Shown: positions 53,504 to 61,742, counted from the stretch's first letter. The stretch: DNA of 64,000 nt from JAGQLF01 sp964437465 (GCA_964437465.1 CAYTGI010000004.1:21613-85612), one strand, 5' to 3'. The notes: generated by a model not told the origin, from the sequence alone. Program-made: numbers and translations.

Positions 53504-54790
53504 TTACACTTTTTCAATCTTCGCCCCAAGCCCTTTATAATCTTCCAATATATTCGGATATCTTCTCATTAACATATCTGTCTCATCATGAAGAATGGAC
53601 TCTCCTGGAGCTGCAAGAGCAGCAATGAGTAGTGATTTAGTAGCTGCAATAATATTTGGTGCTACTAAAGTTCCAGATCTCCAACGAGTTGGACCAAAAG
53701 TTAAGATTCTATGAGGATCAGCCATAACAACATTACCTTTCATTTTTGCTAACTCCTCTACAAAGAAAAATCCATACTCATAAAATGAATTATGAAATAT
53801 CATTGTTCCTTCAGAAGAAAGTGCTGTTATTATTAGTGAATGAATTACATCTGGAGGAAACATCGGCCAGAATAATGCTTTTACATCAAAAATATTTCCC
53901 TTAATGGTCTCTTTAATCTTTCTACTCTGCTCGGCTGGAGTTACTAAACTAGTATCTTCGTAGTAAGCATTAATTCCTAAAATTTCAAAAGCCTGAAGAA
54001 TCAGATCCATGTGTTCCGGAATTGCATTGTTTACTTTAATTGCTCCCCCCGTAACAGCTGCAGTAGCTACATATTCAGCAATATCTAAATGATCACTAAT
54101 AATTGTCCACTCAGTTCCATTAAGCTCTTCTACTCCATGGATTATTAATCTATTTGATCCAATTCCTTCAATGTTTGCTCCCATTGAAACAAGAAGATGG
54201 CATAGCTCTTGAACGTGAGGTTCGCAAGCAGCGTTATAAATTTCTGTAGTTCCTGGAAGCTTACTTGCAAGCATAATTAAGTTTTCAGTTCCAGTTACAG
54301 ACGGAAACCAAGACCATATTTTATTAGGTTGTAAATTGTCTGCATGAAGATAAAATCCTTTGTCTGTAGGCTCGTAAGTTGCTCCAAGCTTTTCCATATT
54401 TCCTATAAATGCATCGAGAGGTCTTGTACCTAACTTACACCCTCCAGGAATTGGCATAAAGGCTGATTTAAATCTTGTTAGTAGTGGAGCCATAAACATA
54501 GTTCCTGCTACAATCTTTTTTGAAAGTTCAGCGTCTAGTTCATTTGTGTTAATTGTACTAGCATTAATCTTTACAGTTTGTCCTTGATTAGAATAAGAAA
54601 CTTTCCCTCCAAGTTTTCTGATCAGTCTAAGCATGATCCGAACATCTGAACTTTTCGGTACGTTATGTAAGGTAACCTGTTCATCTGTAAGTAATGCTGC
54701 TGTGATCGCAGGTAGAACTGCATTTTTATTAGGAACTGGAGTAACTTCGCCGTGGAGTGGAATACCACCTTGTATTTTATAAGTTGCCAT
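53504..54790 (-). CDS. murA: UDP-GlcNAc 1-carboxyvinyltransferase-like protein (MurA, divergent)
   Basis: 428 aa from MATYKIQGG (ATG 54790); an upstream ATG at 54817 adds nine residues that do not fit the family, so I reject it. The active-site Cys loop GGCKLGTRPLDAF and the catalytic Asp (FPPDVIHS) are present, and Lys in NKNAVLP corresponds to K22. The usual DLRA segment near the C-terminus reads NIIAATKSLL, losing the Arg that contacts PEP. It may be a divergent MurA or a paralogue with altered substrate. Confidence 0.85.
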   Translation of the reverse strand: MATYKIQGGIPLHGEVTPVPNKNAVLPAITAALLTDEQVTLHNVPKSSDVRIMLRLIRKLGGKVSYSNQGQTVKINASTINTNELDAELSKKIVAGTMFMAPLLTRFKSAFMPIPGGCKLGTRPLDAFIGNMEKLGATYEPTDKGFYLHADNLQPNKIWSWFPSVTGTENLIMLASKLPGTTEIYNAACEPHVQELCHLLVSMGANIEGIGSNRLIIHGVEELNGTEWTIISDHLDIAEYVATAAVTGGAIKVNNAIPEHMDLILQAFEILGINAYYEDTSLVTPAEQSRKIKETIKGNIFDVKALFWPMFPPDVIHSLIITALSSEGTMIFHNSFYEYGFFFVEELAKMKGNVVMADPHRILTFGPTRWRSGTLVAPNIIAATKSLLIAALAAPGESILHDETDMLMRRYPNILEDYKGLGAKIEKV

Positions 54791-54935
54791 AAAGTATAAG
54801 TCAAATTTAAAATTCAAAAGTCAGAACATAAGAACACTTAATTATATACTAACTAATACTTTAAATTCTAAATTGTAAGATACATTTCGATTTATATTCA
54901 TAGCTAAATACTTTTAAATCAATTAAACTAGGACT

Positions 54936-56087
54936 ATGAAGTCATTTTCGTGGATATTTTATAGTAATATAATTTCGTTCTTACATTCTGTATCATTTTT
55001 CCTAACAAACTTCTTAATTTGGGAGAATAGCAAGGATTTTGGACAGTTAATTATTTTTAACTTTTTTCTTTTAACTTCGTTATTTATCTCAACAATTCTT
55101 GCATCCTTAATATCATTATTTAGCATTAAATTAAGTTTTATTTTTAATACAGTAATAGCTGCTTCGTCGTGTTTATTTATATATACATTTCCTGAACAGA
55201 TAGATTTTTTAATACCGTTTATTGCGATCATTATCGGGGCTTACAGTGGTTTTACAGTAGGAAATAGACCTCTTCTCCATAATCTTATAAATAAAAAAAA
55301 TGAGCTTATTAAATATAGCTCATTTTCTCAGATCCTAAGATCAGTATTATCTCTTGCTATGCCACTCTTAGTTGCTTTTTTAATCGCTAACTTTGGTTAT
55401 GTCGACTCCTTATTCAATGTTGCAATAGTATATCTTTTCATGGGATTTATTTTCATCTTCTTCCCAGTCAATACTAAAAGACAAGATTTTAATATTATTG
55501 AGCTCATGTTTGATGTAATAAGAATTCGAAGAATAAGAAATATTGCGATAATTTCTTTTATGTTAGGTATTACATTCTCAATAGATTGGGGGATCCTAGA
55601 CGTAATTATTTTAGAGAAGGTTGGGTCAATTTCTAGTTGGAGTAATATTAAGGTCTTTTTAGCGACGATTTCTATTGTATTATCTTTTTCTTTGAGAAAT
55701 ACTAACTTACAAAAAACAGATAAACTCAGAGGATTAATTGCAATTGGAGCATTTTTATATGCACTAACTCCTTTTATTTTAATTAGCGATTTTTCAGAAA
55801 GAAATTTACTGATCTTTTACTTTATTCAAGCAATATTCTCTACTATATCTTCTGTTTTAATATTTAACTATTTGTTCTTACTTCAAAGTAAGGATATTGA
55901 GTTTGAGAATGAAAGGGTGTCTTATCAGCTCTTTACAGATATCTTCATAAACTTCGGACAGCTAATACCAATAATGATTTTGTATGTCTTGCCTGTAGGA
56001 GTTATCTCTGTGAATATACTATTAGTAGCAATTTTTGTTATAACTATTTTTCCATTAGTCACGCTAGGTGCTTTTAGGCCTCGTTGA
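54936..56087 (+). CDS. MFS-like transporter
   Basis: 383 aa with about eleven or twelve membrane helices and few charged residues outside loops. Short cytoplasmic loops contain NKKNELIKYSS and VNTKRQDFN, consistent with two six-helix halves. No substrate-specific motif is seen. It is divergent from murA across 145 bp. MFS is the best fit from topology, not from a signature. Confidence 0.65.
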   Translation: MKSFSWIFYSNIISFLHSVSFFLTNFLIWENSKDFGQLIIFNFFLLTSLFISTILASLISLFSIKLSFIFNTVIAASSCLFIYTFPEQIDFLIPFIAIIIGAYSGFTVGNRPLLHNLINKKNELIKYSSFSQILRSVLSLAMPLLVAFLIANFGYVDSLFNVAIVYLFMGFIFIFFPVNTKRQDFNIIELMFDVIRIRRIRNIAIISFMLGITFSIDWGILDVIILEKVGSISSWSNIKVFLATISIVLSFSLRNTNLQKTDKLRGLIAIGAFLYALTPFILISDFSERNLLIFYFIQAIFSTISSVLIFNYLFLLQSKDIEFENERVSYQLFTDIFINFGQLIPIMILYVLPVGVISVNILLVAIFVITIFPLVTLGAFRPR

Positions 56088-56351
56088 TGCTTTTAATGTT
56101 AGCAATCTTATTATATAATCATCAGTACTACTTTTGTCCCGACTAATCGGGATAAAGCAAGTCAAGAATCTGATTGTCAATTCTTTGTTAGCCGAGGTAG
56201 CTCCCCGCTACTTCCAATAAATTGGAATTCGCGGGACTAATGCGATCGTAAGTTTTTACAAATCGCATTGCTCAAGTAAAAACTTGATCTTATTGAGCAG
56301 TTGGTTCTTTTGGATCAAGCTGTTATTATTCGATAAGAGTTAACAATTAAT
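56088..56351. other. Hairpin-dense region upstream of tRNA-Phe
   Basis: Many perfect inverted repeats pack into about 190 bp: TCCCGA/TCGGGA (56137-56152), AAGAAT/ATTCTT (56164-56185), CCCGC/GCGGG (56204-56235) enclosing TTCCAAT/ATTGGAA (56212-56227), AATGCGAT/ATCGCATT (56239-56269), AAGTTTTTAC/GTAAAAACTT (56250-56285), TGCTCAA/TTGAGCA (56269-56299), and CTTGATC/GATCAAG (56283-56319). Several are mutually exclusive. No ORF. The pattern could be a structured RNA, stacked palindromic repeats or a decayed element. Confidence 0.55.
56191..56203 (+). pseudogene. tRNA-Phe 5' fragment
   Basis: 13 bp (GCCGAGGTAGCTC) identical to the 5' end of the tRNA-Phe gene at 56352, 161 bp upstream in the same orientation, then diverging. 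Confidence 0.55.
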
Positions 56352-56427
56352 GCCGAGGTAGCTCAGTTGGTAGAGCACTCGCCTGAAGAGCGAGGTGTCG
56401 GCGGTTCAAGTCCGCCCCTCGGCACCA
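56352..56427 (+). tRNA. tRNA-Phe(GAA)
   Basis: Acceptor GCCGAGG/CCTCGGC, D arm GCTCAGTTGGTAGAGC, anticodon stem CTCGC/GCGAG around CTGAAGA (anticodon GAA), T arm GGCGGTTCAAGTCCGCC, discriminator A, and an encoded CCA. The only one of the four tRNAs here with CCA in the gene. Confidence 0.95.
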
Positions 56428-56442
56428 TTATTAATCATCACT

Positions 56443-56934
56443 ATGTCAGAAGAAAATGTAGGAACAAATATAGAAAATGATATTACAGTAGAGCAAGAAA
56501 AAAGACTTCCCATAGTTACAATTTTTATTGGTGATGTTGTAGAAGATCCTAATATGTACTGGAATGGAGAAAGAGGTATTTGGGCTATGAATGAATTTCG
56601 AGAGCGAGTTTTATTAAGTCCTCTAGAGGCAAATCTATTCTATTCTGCACATAATATACCTGTATATGATTCACAAGGTATTAAATTAGGTCATTTTTAT
56701 AATTTTAATAGCGGTCAGGAAGCTGTTGGAAAATCAAGTCAAACATTTATTCATAGACTAAGACAAAAGATAGTTCACCTTTTCTCAGGAAAGGAAATTT
56801 TTGAAAATATTCATGGTAGGGGATATAGATTACATCTTGACATTGAAATTGATGGTAGCAAGGTTGATATGCAAGAACTTCTAGATATACAACTCAAACT
56901 ATTTCTTAGGTATTATCACCAAGATAAAGTTTAA
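56443..56934 (+). CDS. OmpR-type winged-helix protein, stand-alone
   Basis: 163 aa from the ATG at 56443; an in-frame ATG at 56395 lies inside tRNA-Phe and is rejected. Residues about 55-145 resemble a Trans_reg_C winged helix: LLSPLEANLFYSAHN, then QTFIHRLRQKIVHLF and IFENIHGRGYRLHLD, the recognition helix and wing with the typical GRGYRL ending. No receiver domain or kinase is adjacent. It is probably a DNA-binding regulator. Confidence 0.7.
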   Translation: MSEENVGTNIENDITVEQEKRLPIVTIFIGDVVEDPNMYWNGERGIWAMNEFRERVLLSPLEANLFYSAHNIPVYDSQGIKLGHFYNFNSGQEAVGKSSQTFIHRLRQKIVHLFSGKEIFENIHGRGYRLHLDIEIDGSKVDMQELLDIQLKLFLRYYHQDKV

Positions 56935-56965
56935 CCAGAAGTAATATTAATTTACCCAAAAAAAT

Positions 56966-57715
56966 CTAGCCTAAATTGCTCCCGCCATTAACCCCAATAT
57001 TTTCTACATTAATATATCTCCCTTTTTCACTTGCAAGAAAACTTACAACATTTGCAATGTCCTCAGGTTCGCCAATTCTTCCCGAAGGATTTTCCTTACC
57101 TACTTTTTCTTTACCTCCTAATTCTTCAATCCAATTTCTTGTTAAATCAGTATCTGTCAGACCTGGCGCAACTGAATTAACTCTAATTTTGTATGGTGCA
57201 AATTCTAGGGCACAACATTTTGAAAATTTTATAATTCCTGCTTCTGCTGGCCCATAAATAGCAATGCCTTCAATAGTCTTTTCCAAACCCATTCTTGAAG
57301 CGATATTTATAATCGAAGAATTTTCTCCATTTTTTAGAAATGGTAAAAGATATTTTGTTAAAAATATTTTGGAAGTTAAAACTATATTAACTACATCTGA
57401 TATTTCCTTATCCTCAGTATCTTCTAAGTTGTAAAATTGTGAAATTGCAGCATTATTTACTAAAACGTCAATTTCTTTTGTATATTCTTTTAAATCTGTT
57501 ATAAATTTCTTAATTTGTTCTAAGTCTGCTAAATCAATTTGAAAAAGCAATGGAGAAAGTTGTGTCTCTTTAACTATTTCTTTTTTAGTAGCCTCAGCAG
57601 CTTCAATATTATTTTTGTAAATAATGATTGGAATATAGCCATCTTTAGCCAATTGTATGGAAATAGCTTTTCCAATCCCTCTACTCCCTCCAGTGATGAC
57701 AGCATATTTATTCAT
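56966..57715 (-). CDS. Short-chain dehydrogenase/reductase with altered catalytic Lys
   Basis: 249 aa. Rossmann motif VITGGSRGIGKA, NNAAIS, catalytic Ser in IINIASRMG, Tyr in AIYGPAEAG, and VAPGLTDTD. The canonical YxxxK reads Y-G-P-A-E: the Lys that lowers the Tyr pKa is Glu (codon GAA, a single change from AAA). FabG-like otherwise. It may be inactive, or the sequence may carry an error. It is convergent with the winged-helix gene. Confidence 0.85.
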   Translation of the reverse strand: MNKYAVITGGSRGIGKAISIQLAKDGYIPIIIYKNNIEAAEATKKEIVKETQLSPLLFQIDLADLEQIKKFITDLKEYTKEIDVLVNNAAISQFYNLEDTEDKEISDVVNIVLTSKIFLTKYLLPFLKNGENSSIINIASRMGLEKTIEGIAIYGPAEAGIIKFSKCCALEFAPYKIRVNSVAPGLTDTDLTRNWIEELGGKEKVGKENPSGRIGEPEDIANVVSFLASEKGRYINVENIGVNGGSNLG

Positions 57716-57798
57716 AAAAATTCTTTTTACTAGTTGATATTAACATTATTTAATGTAGTTAAGGAATGTAGGATTTTAGTAAAAATGATGGATTTGGT

Positions 57799-57857
57799 GG
57801 GCGGTATTGGAGTCGAACCTATGATACCGACTTGTAGGGATGTAAACGGGACTGCTC
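57799..57857 (-). pseudogene. tRNA-Val 3' fragment, left copy
   Basis: Matches tRNA-Val(UAC) from the D-arm end through the acceptor; the last 26 bases match with one change. Relative to the real tRNA, the 3' anticodon stem/variable segment is replaced by TCCCTACAAGTCGGTA. The final 13 codons of the GIY-YIG gene run into it. Confidence 0.8.
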
Positions 57858-58097
57858 TGTAAGTTCTATAATAAACCTCCTACTTTTCATCTTCTTAATT
57901 CGTTTTTCTCTTTTAGTAGCTGCTGATCTACTTGAATATTCTTCATAGTACTTTAAGATCCAATCATTAGCTCTCTTTGTATATCTTGTTAGGCCAAGAT
58001 GTTTAGTGTGCGCGTTTAGTCTATCTTTAAGGCTGTTTGTCTGCCCAACGTAAAATCTATCGAGAGTTTGACTATAAAGTATATAGACATAAAACAT
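57819..58097 (-). CDS. GIY-YIG endonuclease-domain protein (UPF0213 type)
   Basis: 92 aa. The GIY-YIG pair is read as FYVYILYSQTLDRFYVGQT, with the downstream Arg (LKDRLNAHT) and Glu (YYEEYSSRSAATKREKRIK) of the single-domain family. The C-terminal tail QSRLHPYKSVS is encoded by tRNA-Val-derived sequence, so the stop codon lies within the fragment. Stand-alone GIY-YIG proteins are usually of unknown role; here the flanking tRNA fragments suggest a homing-like or tRNA-directed nuclease. Confidence 0.9.
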   Translation of the reverse strand: MFYVYILYSQTLDRFYVGQTNSLKDRLNAHTKHLGLTRYTKRANDWILKYYEEYSSRSAATKREKRIKKMKSRRFIIELTEQSRLHPYKSVS

Positions 58098-58155
58098 TAG
58101 TGTATTAAGTTATGAGGAGTTAATTAAGAAGTGTAGTTTGATATAAAAACAGAAT

Positions 58156-58214
58156 GGGCGGTAAAGGATTCGAACTTATGATCCCGACTTGTCGGGATGT
58201 AAACGGGATGCCTT
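58156..58214 (-). pseudogene. tRNA-Val 3' fragment, right copy
   Basis: Same architecture as the left copy, with the uncorrupted palindrome TCCCGACTTGTCGGGA at 58182-58197 on the plus strand. Its 3' flank shares TAAAAACAGAAT with the flank of the intact tRNA-Val 112 bp away, so the duplication included DNA outside the tRNA. Confidence 0.8.
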
Positions 58215-58266
58215 AGATATAAATTGTAAAGGTATTCGGGAATACAAAGTCTATTTAAAAACAGAA

Positions 58267-58340
58267 TGGGCGGTATAGGAGTCGAACCTATGACCTTCCC
58301 GGTGTAAACGGGATGCTCTAGCCAGCTGAGCTAACCGCCC
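58267..58340 (-). tRNA. tRNA-Val(UAC)
   Basis: Acceptor GGGCGGT/ACCGCCC, D arm GCTCAGCTGGCTAGAGC, anticodon stem TCCCG/CGGGA around TTTACAC (anticodon TAC), T arm ATAGGTTCGACTCCTAT. Discriminator A; CCA not encoded. Intact source of the two fragments at 57799 and 58156. Confidence 0.95.
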
Positions 58341-58391
58341 TTATTTAAAGCTTAACTATTATATCAGAAAACCCTAATTTAGTGAATAAAG

Positions 58392-58411
58392 AAGCCCCCT
58401 TACGGGGGCTT
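58392..58411 (-). terminator. Intrinsic terminator after the fasciclin gene
   Basis: 8-bp GC-rich stem (58392-58399 with 58404-58411; loop of 4) 20 bp downstream of the stop, followed on the minus strand by CTTTATT. The T-run is modest. Confidence 0.7.
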
Positions 58412-58430
58412 AATTAACCGAAATGATTAA

Positions 58431-59876
58431 TTAGTTTGAGAAAGGAAGTGCGTAAAATGAAACGCCCTCATACTGAAATTCTTCTGAAAGTTCTGAATCA
58501 ACGAATTCTCTCTCAGATTCAGATGCTGTGTAGAAGTGAGTGTCTCCTACTCTAGTGTTGACCCATCTGTATACTGGTACAGAACCTTCAACTTCTGTTT
58601 CATAGGCACAAAATTCCACTTGTTCAAATAAGAAAGTATCTGCAAATGGTCCTTCTAATGCAGCAACTTCTTCATCAGATATTGCATAGAAGTGTGTATC
58701 TCCAGTTCTAGTATTCAAATATCTATAAACTGGTCTTGAATCTGCCTCACACATCTCTGTATCCATGTTGTAATCCCATGCACTAAAGGTTGGTACTTCT
58801 TGTTGGAAAATTCCTTCCCAAACTCCTCCATCAAGAGAATTGTTAAACACAACTTCAGCAGTAGCTAAACTACTAGTGTAGAAATGAGTATCCCCAGTGT
58901 TTGTATTGAAGAACCTATATACAGTTCCTTCAGGATAAACATTTAGCATTGGAGTATCATCAACTTCAGGGATTAAAACAGTATCAATCATATGAACTAC
59001 ACCGTTTGACGTTTCGATGTCTGCCATTGTAACTGTAGCGTCTCCGATCATAACAGTATCTCCATCAATAGAAACTTCAAGTTCTTGTCCCTGTACTGTT
59101 TCTACCATCATGCCATCTGAAAGATCAGTTGACATAACATTTCCAACAACTACATGGAAAAGTAAAATATCTGTTAGCTGAGCTACATTTTCTGGCATTA
59201 GAAGAGTATCTAATGTCCCTTCAGGTAATGCATCAAAAGCTGCATTACTTGGAGCAAAAACAGTATACTCTACTCCTTCATCTGAAAGAGTTCCTACTAA
59301 CTCAGCTGCAGTAACTGCTGCAACTAATGTGCTTAGACTTTCAGTTCCAACAGCAGTTTCTACGATATTATCCATTGGAGACATCACAGCATCAATAACA
59401 TGAATTACTCCATTTGATGCCATTACATCTGTAAGTGTAACTGTTGCTCCCTCGATCATAACATTCTCTCCATTGATCATAACATCTAGATACTTCCCAT
59501 TAAGAGTTTCTATCCTCATTCCGTCTGATAGGTCTGCTGCCATTGCTGAACCTTCAACTACATGATAGGTCAGTAGGTCAACTAACATTTCTTGGTTCTC
59601 AGGCATTAACAGAGTATCAAGAGTTCCCTCAGGTAATGCATCAAAAGCTGCATTTGTTGGGGCAAAGACAGTAAAATCTGCATCTGTGTCAGCAAGAGTT
59701 GCATCAAGTCCTGCTGCAATTACAGCTGCTTCTAATGTTGAGAAATTCTCATCATCAGCAACAACAATCTCTGTAATTGTTTGTAGTTCTTGAGCATCAG
59801 TTCGTGGCATTAAACCAACAGCAATAGAGAACATTACTGCAAGGCTTAATGTTACCCGCATAGCTTTATTAAACAT
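58431..59876 (-). CDS. Secreted protein with two fasciclin domains and three DUF5648-like repeats
   Basis: 481 aa. Signal peptide 1-29 (ending TDA-QE). FAS1 domain 1 (about 33-168) and domain 2 (about 170-305) share FTVFAPTNAAFDALPEGTLD-type and HVVEGSAM/HVIDAV-type motifs. The C-terminus has three repeats with YRFFNTNTGDTHFY, YRYLNTRTGDTHFY and YRWVNTRVGDTHFY, typical of DUF5648. Probably a surface adhesion protein. Upstream is a dyad GCTTGT/ACAAGC at 59904-59922 that might be an operator. There is no sortase or membrane anchor at the C-terminus. Confidence 0.93.
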   Translation of the reverse strand: MFNKAMRVTLSLAVMFSIAVGLMPRTDAQELQTITEIVVADDENFSTLEAAVIAAGLDATLADTDADFTVFAPTNAAFDALPEGTLDTLLMPENQEMLVDLLTYHVVEGSAMAADLSDGMRIETLNGKYLDVMINGENVMIEGATVTLTDVMASNGVIHVIDAVMSPMDNIVETAVGTESLSTLVAAVTAAELVGTLSDEGVEYTVFAPSNAAFDALPEGTLDTLLMPENVAQLTDILLFHVVVGNVMSTDLSDGMMVETVQGQELEVSIDGDTVMIGDATVTMADIETSNGVVHMIDTVLIPEVDDTPMLNVYPEGTVYRFFNTNTGDTHFYTSSLATAEVVFNNSLDGGVWEGIFQQEVPTFSAWDYNMDTEMCEADSRPVYRYLNTRTGDTHFYAISDEEVAALEGPFADTFLFEQVEFCAYETEVEGSVPVYRWVNTRVGDTHFYTASESEREFVDSELSEEFQYEGVSFYALPFSN

Positions 59877-60035
59877 AAATAAAATATAAAAAATAAAATA
59901 ATTGCTTGTAAATGTAACAAGCCTAATCTTACAAATACTACCAAAAAAGATATGAAGATGTTGTGAAAATTTTCAATATTTAGTTTTTACTATTTGTCTA
60001 TTAACAATGTCAACCCCAATCTCTTGATAACCTTT

Positions 60036-60063
60036 TTGGATAGTGATAAAATGTATTTATAAT
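60036..60063 (+). promoter_or_regulatory. Candidate promoter of the cyclophilin gene
   Basis: TTGGAT (60036-60041), 16-bp spacer, TATAAT (60058-60063), 25 bp before the ATG at 60089. Confidence 0.55.
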
Positions 60064-60088
60064 TTATTTACCGAATAAAATTGACAAA

Positions 60089-60736
60089 ATGGTTTCTGAT
60101 AATGTTTTGAAACAAGATCAACCATGGCTTTTAGTTATCGTTGCTTTAACTTTAGTAGTTCCTTCAGGATTATTTTTACTTACAGGTATTAATTCAAACT
60201 TACCTGAAGAGGAAAATGTAAGTGAGGTGATTACTTCAGATGAAAATAATGATGTATTAGGTTATGATATAAATGTGGAAAAGCCAAAAATATTACCTGA
60301 CGAAAAAATAAAGAACAAGAAATCAGTTTTAGAGACTGAGAAAGGAAAGATAGTTATTGAACTATTTGCTGATGAAGCTCCGCTAACAGTTAGCAATCAT
60401 GTTAATCTTGTTGAAGCAGGATTTTATAACAATCTAACATTTCATAGACGAGAAGAAGGTTTTGTAATTCAAGGAGGAGATCCTAATGGAAATGGAACTG
60501 GTGGACCGGGGTATACTTTTGAAGATGAGCCTGTTGTAAGAGAATACACAAAAGGAATTGTTGCTATGGCTAATAGGGGCCCAGATACAAATGGGTCTCA
60601 GTTCTTTATAATGCTTGACGATGTACAATTACCTCCTCAATACACTATATTTGGTGAAGTTATTGAAGGGATTGAAGTTGTAGATGAGATTCAAATTGGA
60701 GACAAGATTTTAACTACAAAAATCCAAGATAAGTAG
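60089..60736 (+). CDS. Membrane-anchored cyclophilin-type peptidyl-prolyl isomerase
   Basis: 215 aa. One N-terminal helix (about 11-31) anchors a cyclophilin domain (about 72-213). Active-site features FHRREEGFVIQGGDPNGNGTGGPGY and GSQFFIMLDD are present, with FHR and the Gln of FVIQGGD matching catalytic positions. It helps fold exported proteins, plausibly the surface proteins and pilins encoded here. Confidence 0.92.
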   Translation: MVSDNVLKQDQPWLLVIVALTLVVPSGLFLLTGINSNLPEEENVSEVITSDENNDVLGYDINVEKPKILPDEKIKNKKSVLETEKGKIVIELFADEAPLTVSNHVNLVEAGFYNNLTFHRREEGFVIQGGDPNGNGTGGPGYTFEDEPVVREYTKGIVAMANRGPDTNGSQFFIMLDDVQLPPQYTIFGEVIEGIEVVDEIQIGDKILTTKIQDK

Positions 60737-60740
60737 GAGT

Positions 60741-61742
60741 TTAAGGTTCTGATATGTTTGCTATCTTTCTCATTTCATCTAATTGAGCCATAAAGTGTTT
60801 TAGCCTTTCTCTATCAATATACTCTTGAGTTAATATTCTAATTCCTGGTTGATCAGCCAACTCTTCAGGTTCTTCTGGTAAAAGGTTACTTATTCGAGAG
60901 ATTAGATCTTCGCAAGTTTTGATTAAATCTTGTAGATTATTTATTTCATATCCAAGTTTTAATTCTGGTTCAAAGTTTTTAATTATTTTGTTTATCTCAT
61001 TTAGATTCAAAGTATTAAATGAATCAGGGGCTAATAAAGCTTGTAGTTCTCTTGATGTCCACATAATTTCAAAGATATCTAGGTGGAATAAAAACTTTCT
61101 TCTATCTTCTTCGATACTTTCTTCTTGAGTTGGAACATGATAGTTTGCAAATCTAGGATTCTCACTGTCGTCGATCCACTCTATTTTTATTAGTCCACAT
61201 CCATTAAAACTAAGTCTTTTTCTAAGTGAATTTACATCATCACTGCTTGTGCAAAAAACTGAATACATATCAGAACCAACATCGGAAGAATTAAACTTAT
61301 TATCAGTATCCTCGTAAATGAGAAGATAACTATCAAATTCAGGGTTATTAGAGAAAAATTTGATAAACCAAATATGACCTCTTGAAGTCCATACATTGTA
61401 TGGTCCTTCTGCTAAATTTCTGTCATAACCATACTTTTCAATACAACTTAGTAGATCAGTCGTATCTTCATCTTTATGTCTTTGAAAAGCTCTAAAAGAT
61501 AAGTTATCTAGTCTATCCCTAGTAAAAGTTTCTTCAAATGGAGTTCCCTCCAAGTAAGGAATTAGAAATTGAATAAAACTACTATCTTAAGGAGAGTCAG
61601 CGTTACCTGTATCAGATAAAACTCTTGCAGAATGAGGTAACTGTAATGTTATAGTTGGGACTGGTTGTGCAATTCTTTCATTGCTTACTTGCTCAATTTT
61701 TTGCTCTAGCTCATCTCTCTCCAGCCCATTTTCTCTATCCAT
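60741..61742 (-). pseudogene. Hypothetical protein gene with one in-frame UAA
   Basis: A 334-codon frame runs from ATG 61742 to a stop at 60741, interrupted only by TAA at 61587-61589. Before it the frame reads LPHSARVLSDTGNADSP, and after it DSSFIQFLIPYLEGTPFEETF, with the same amino acid style throughout and no shift. Translation as two pieces would need a TTG start at 61553. Residues 51-334 are soluble, acidic and helical at the end (coiled-coil LKHFMAQLDEMRKI). Family not recognised. Whether it is functional depends on the UAA. Confidence 0.7.

Larger units (their letters stand above)
57799..58215 (-). mobile_element. Putative GIY-YIG/tRNA-Val element
   Basis: A GIY-YIG gene (57819-58097) lies between two direct repeats of the 3' part of tRNA-Val: 57799-57857 and 58156-58214, 357 bp apart. 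The intact tRNA-Val(UAC) is 53 bp beyond. Each fragment keeps GAGCA, CCCGTTTACA and the T arm, but carries about 10 extra bases after the anticodon (TCCCGACAAG in the upstream copy). The GIY-YIG reading frame ends inside the left fragment. Mobility is inferred from arrangement only. Confidence 0.5.

Noticed and set aside
56395..56442. N-terminal extension of the winged-helix protein
   Set aside because: It would be translated from the tRNA-Phe gene; the ATG at 56443 is a clean start after it.
58156..58214. A second functional tRNA-Val
   Set aside because: The acceptor 5' strand and D arm are missing and the anticodon loop is expanded.
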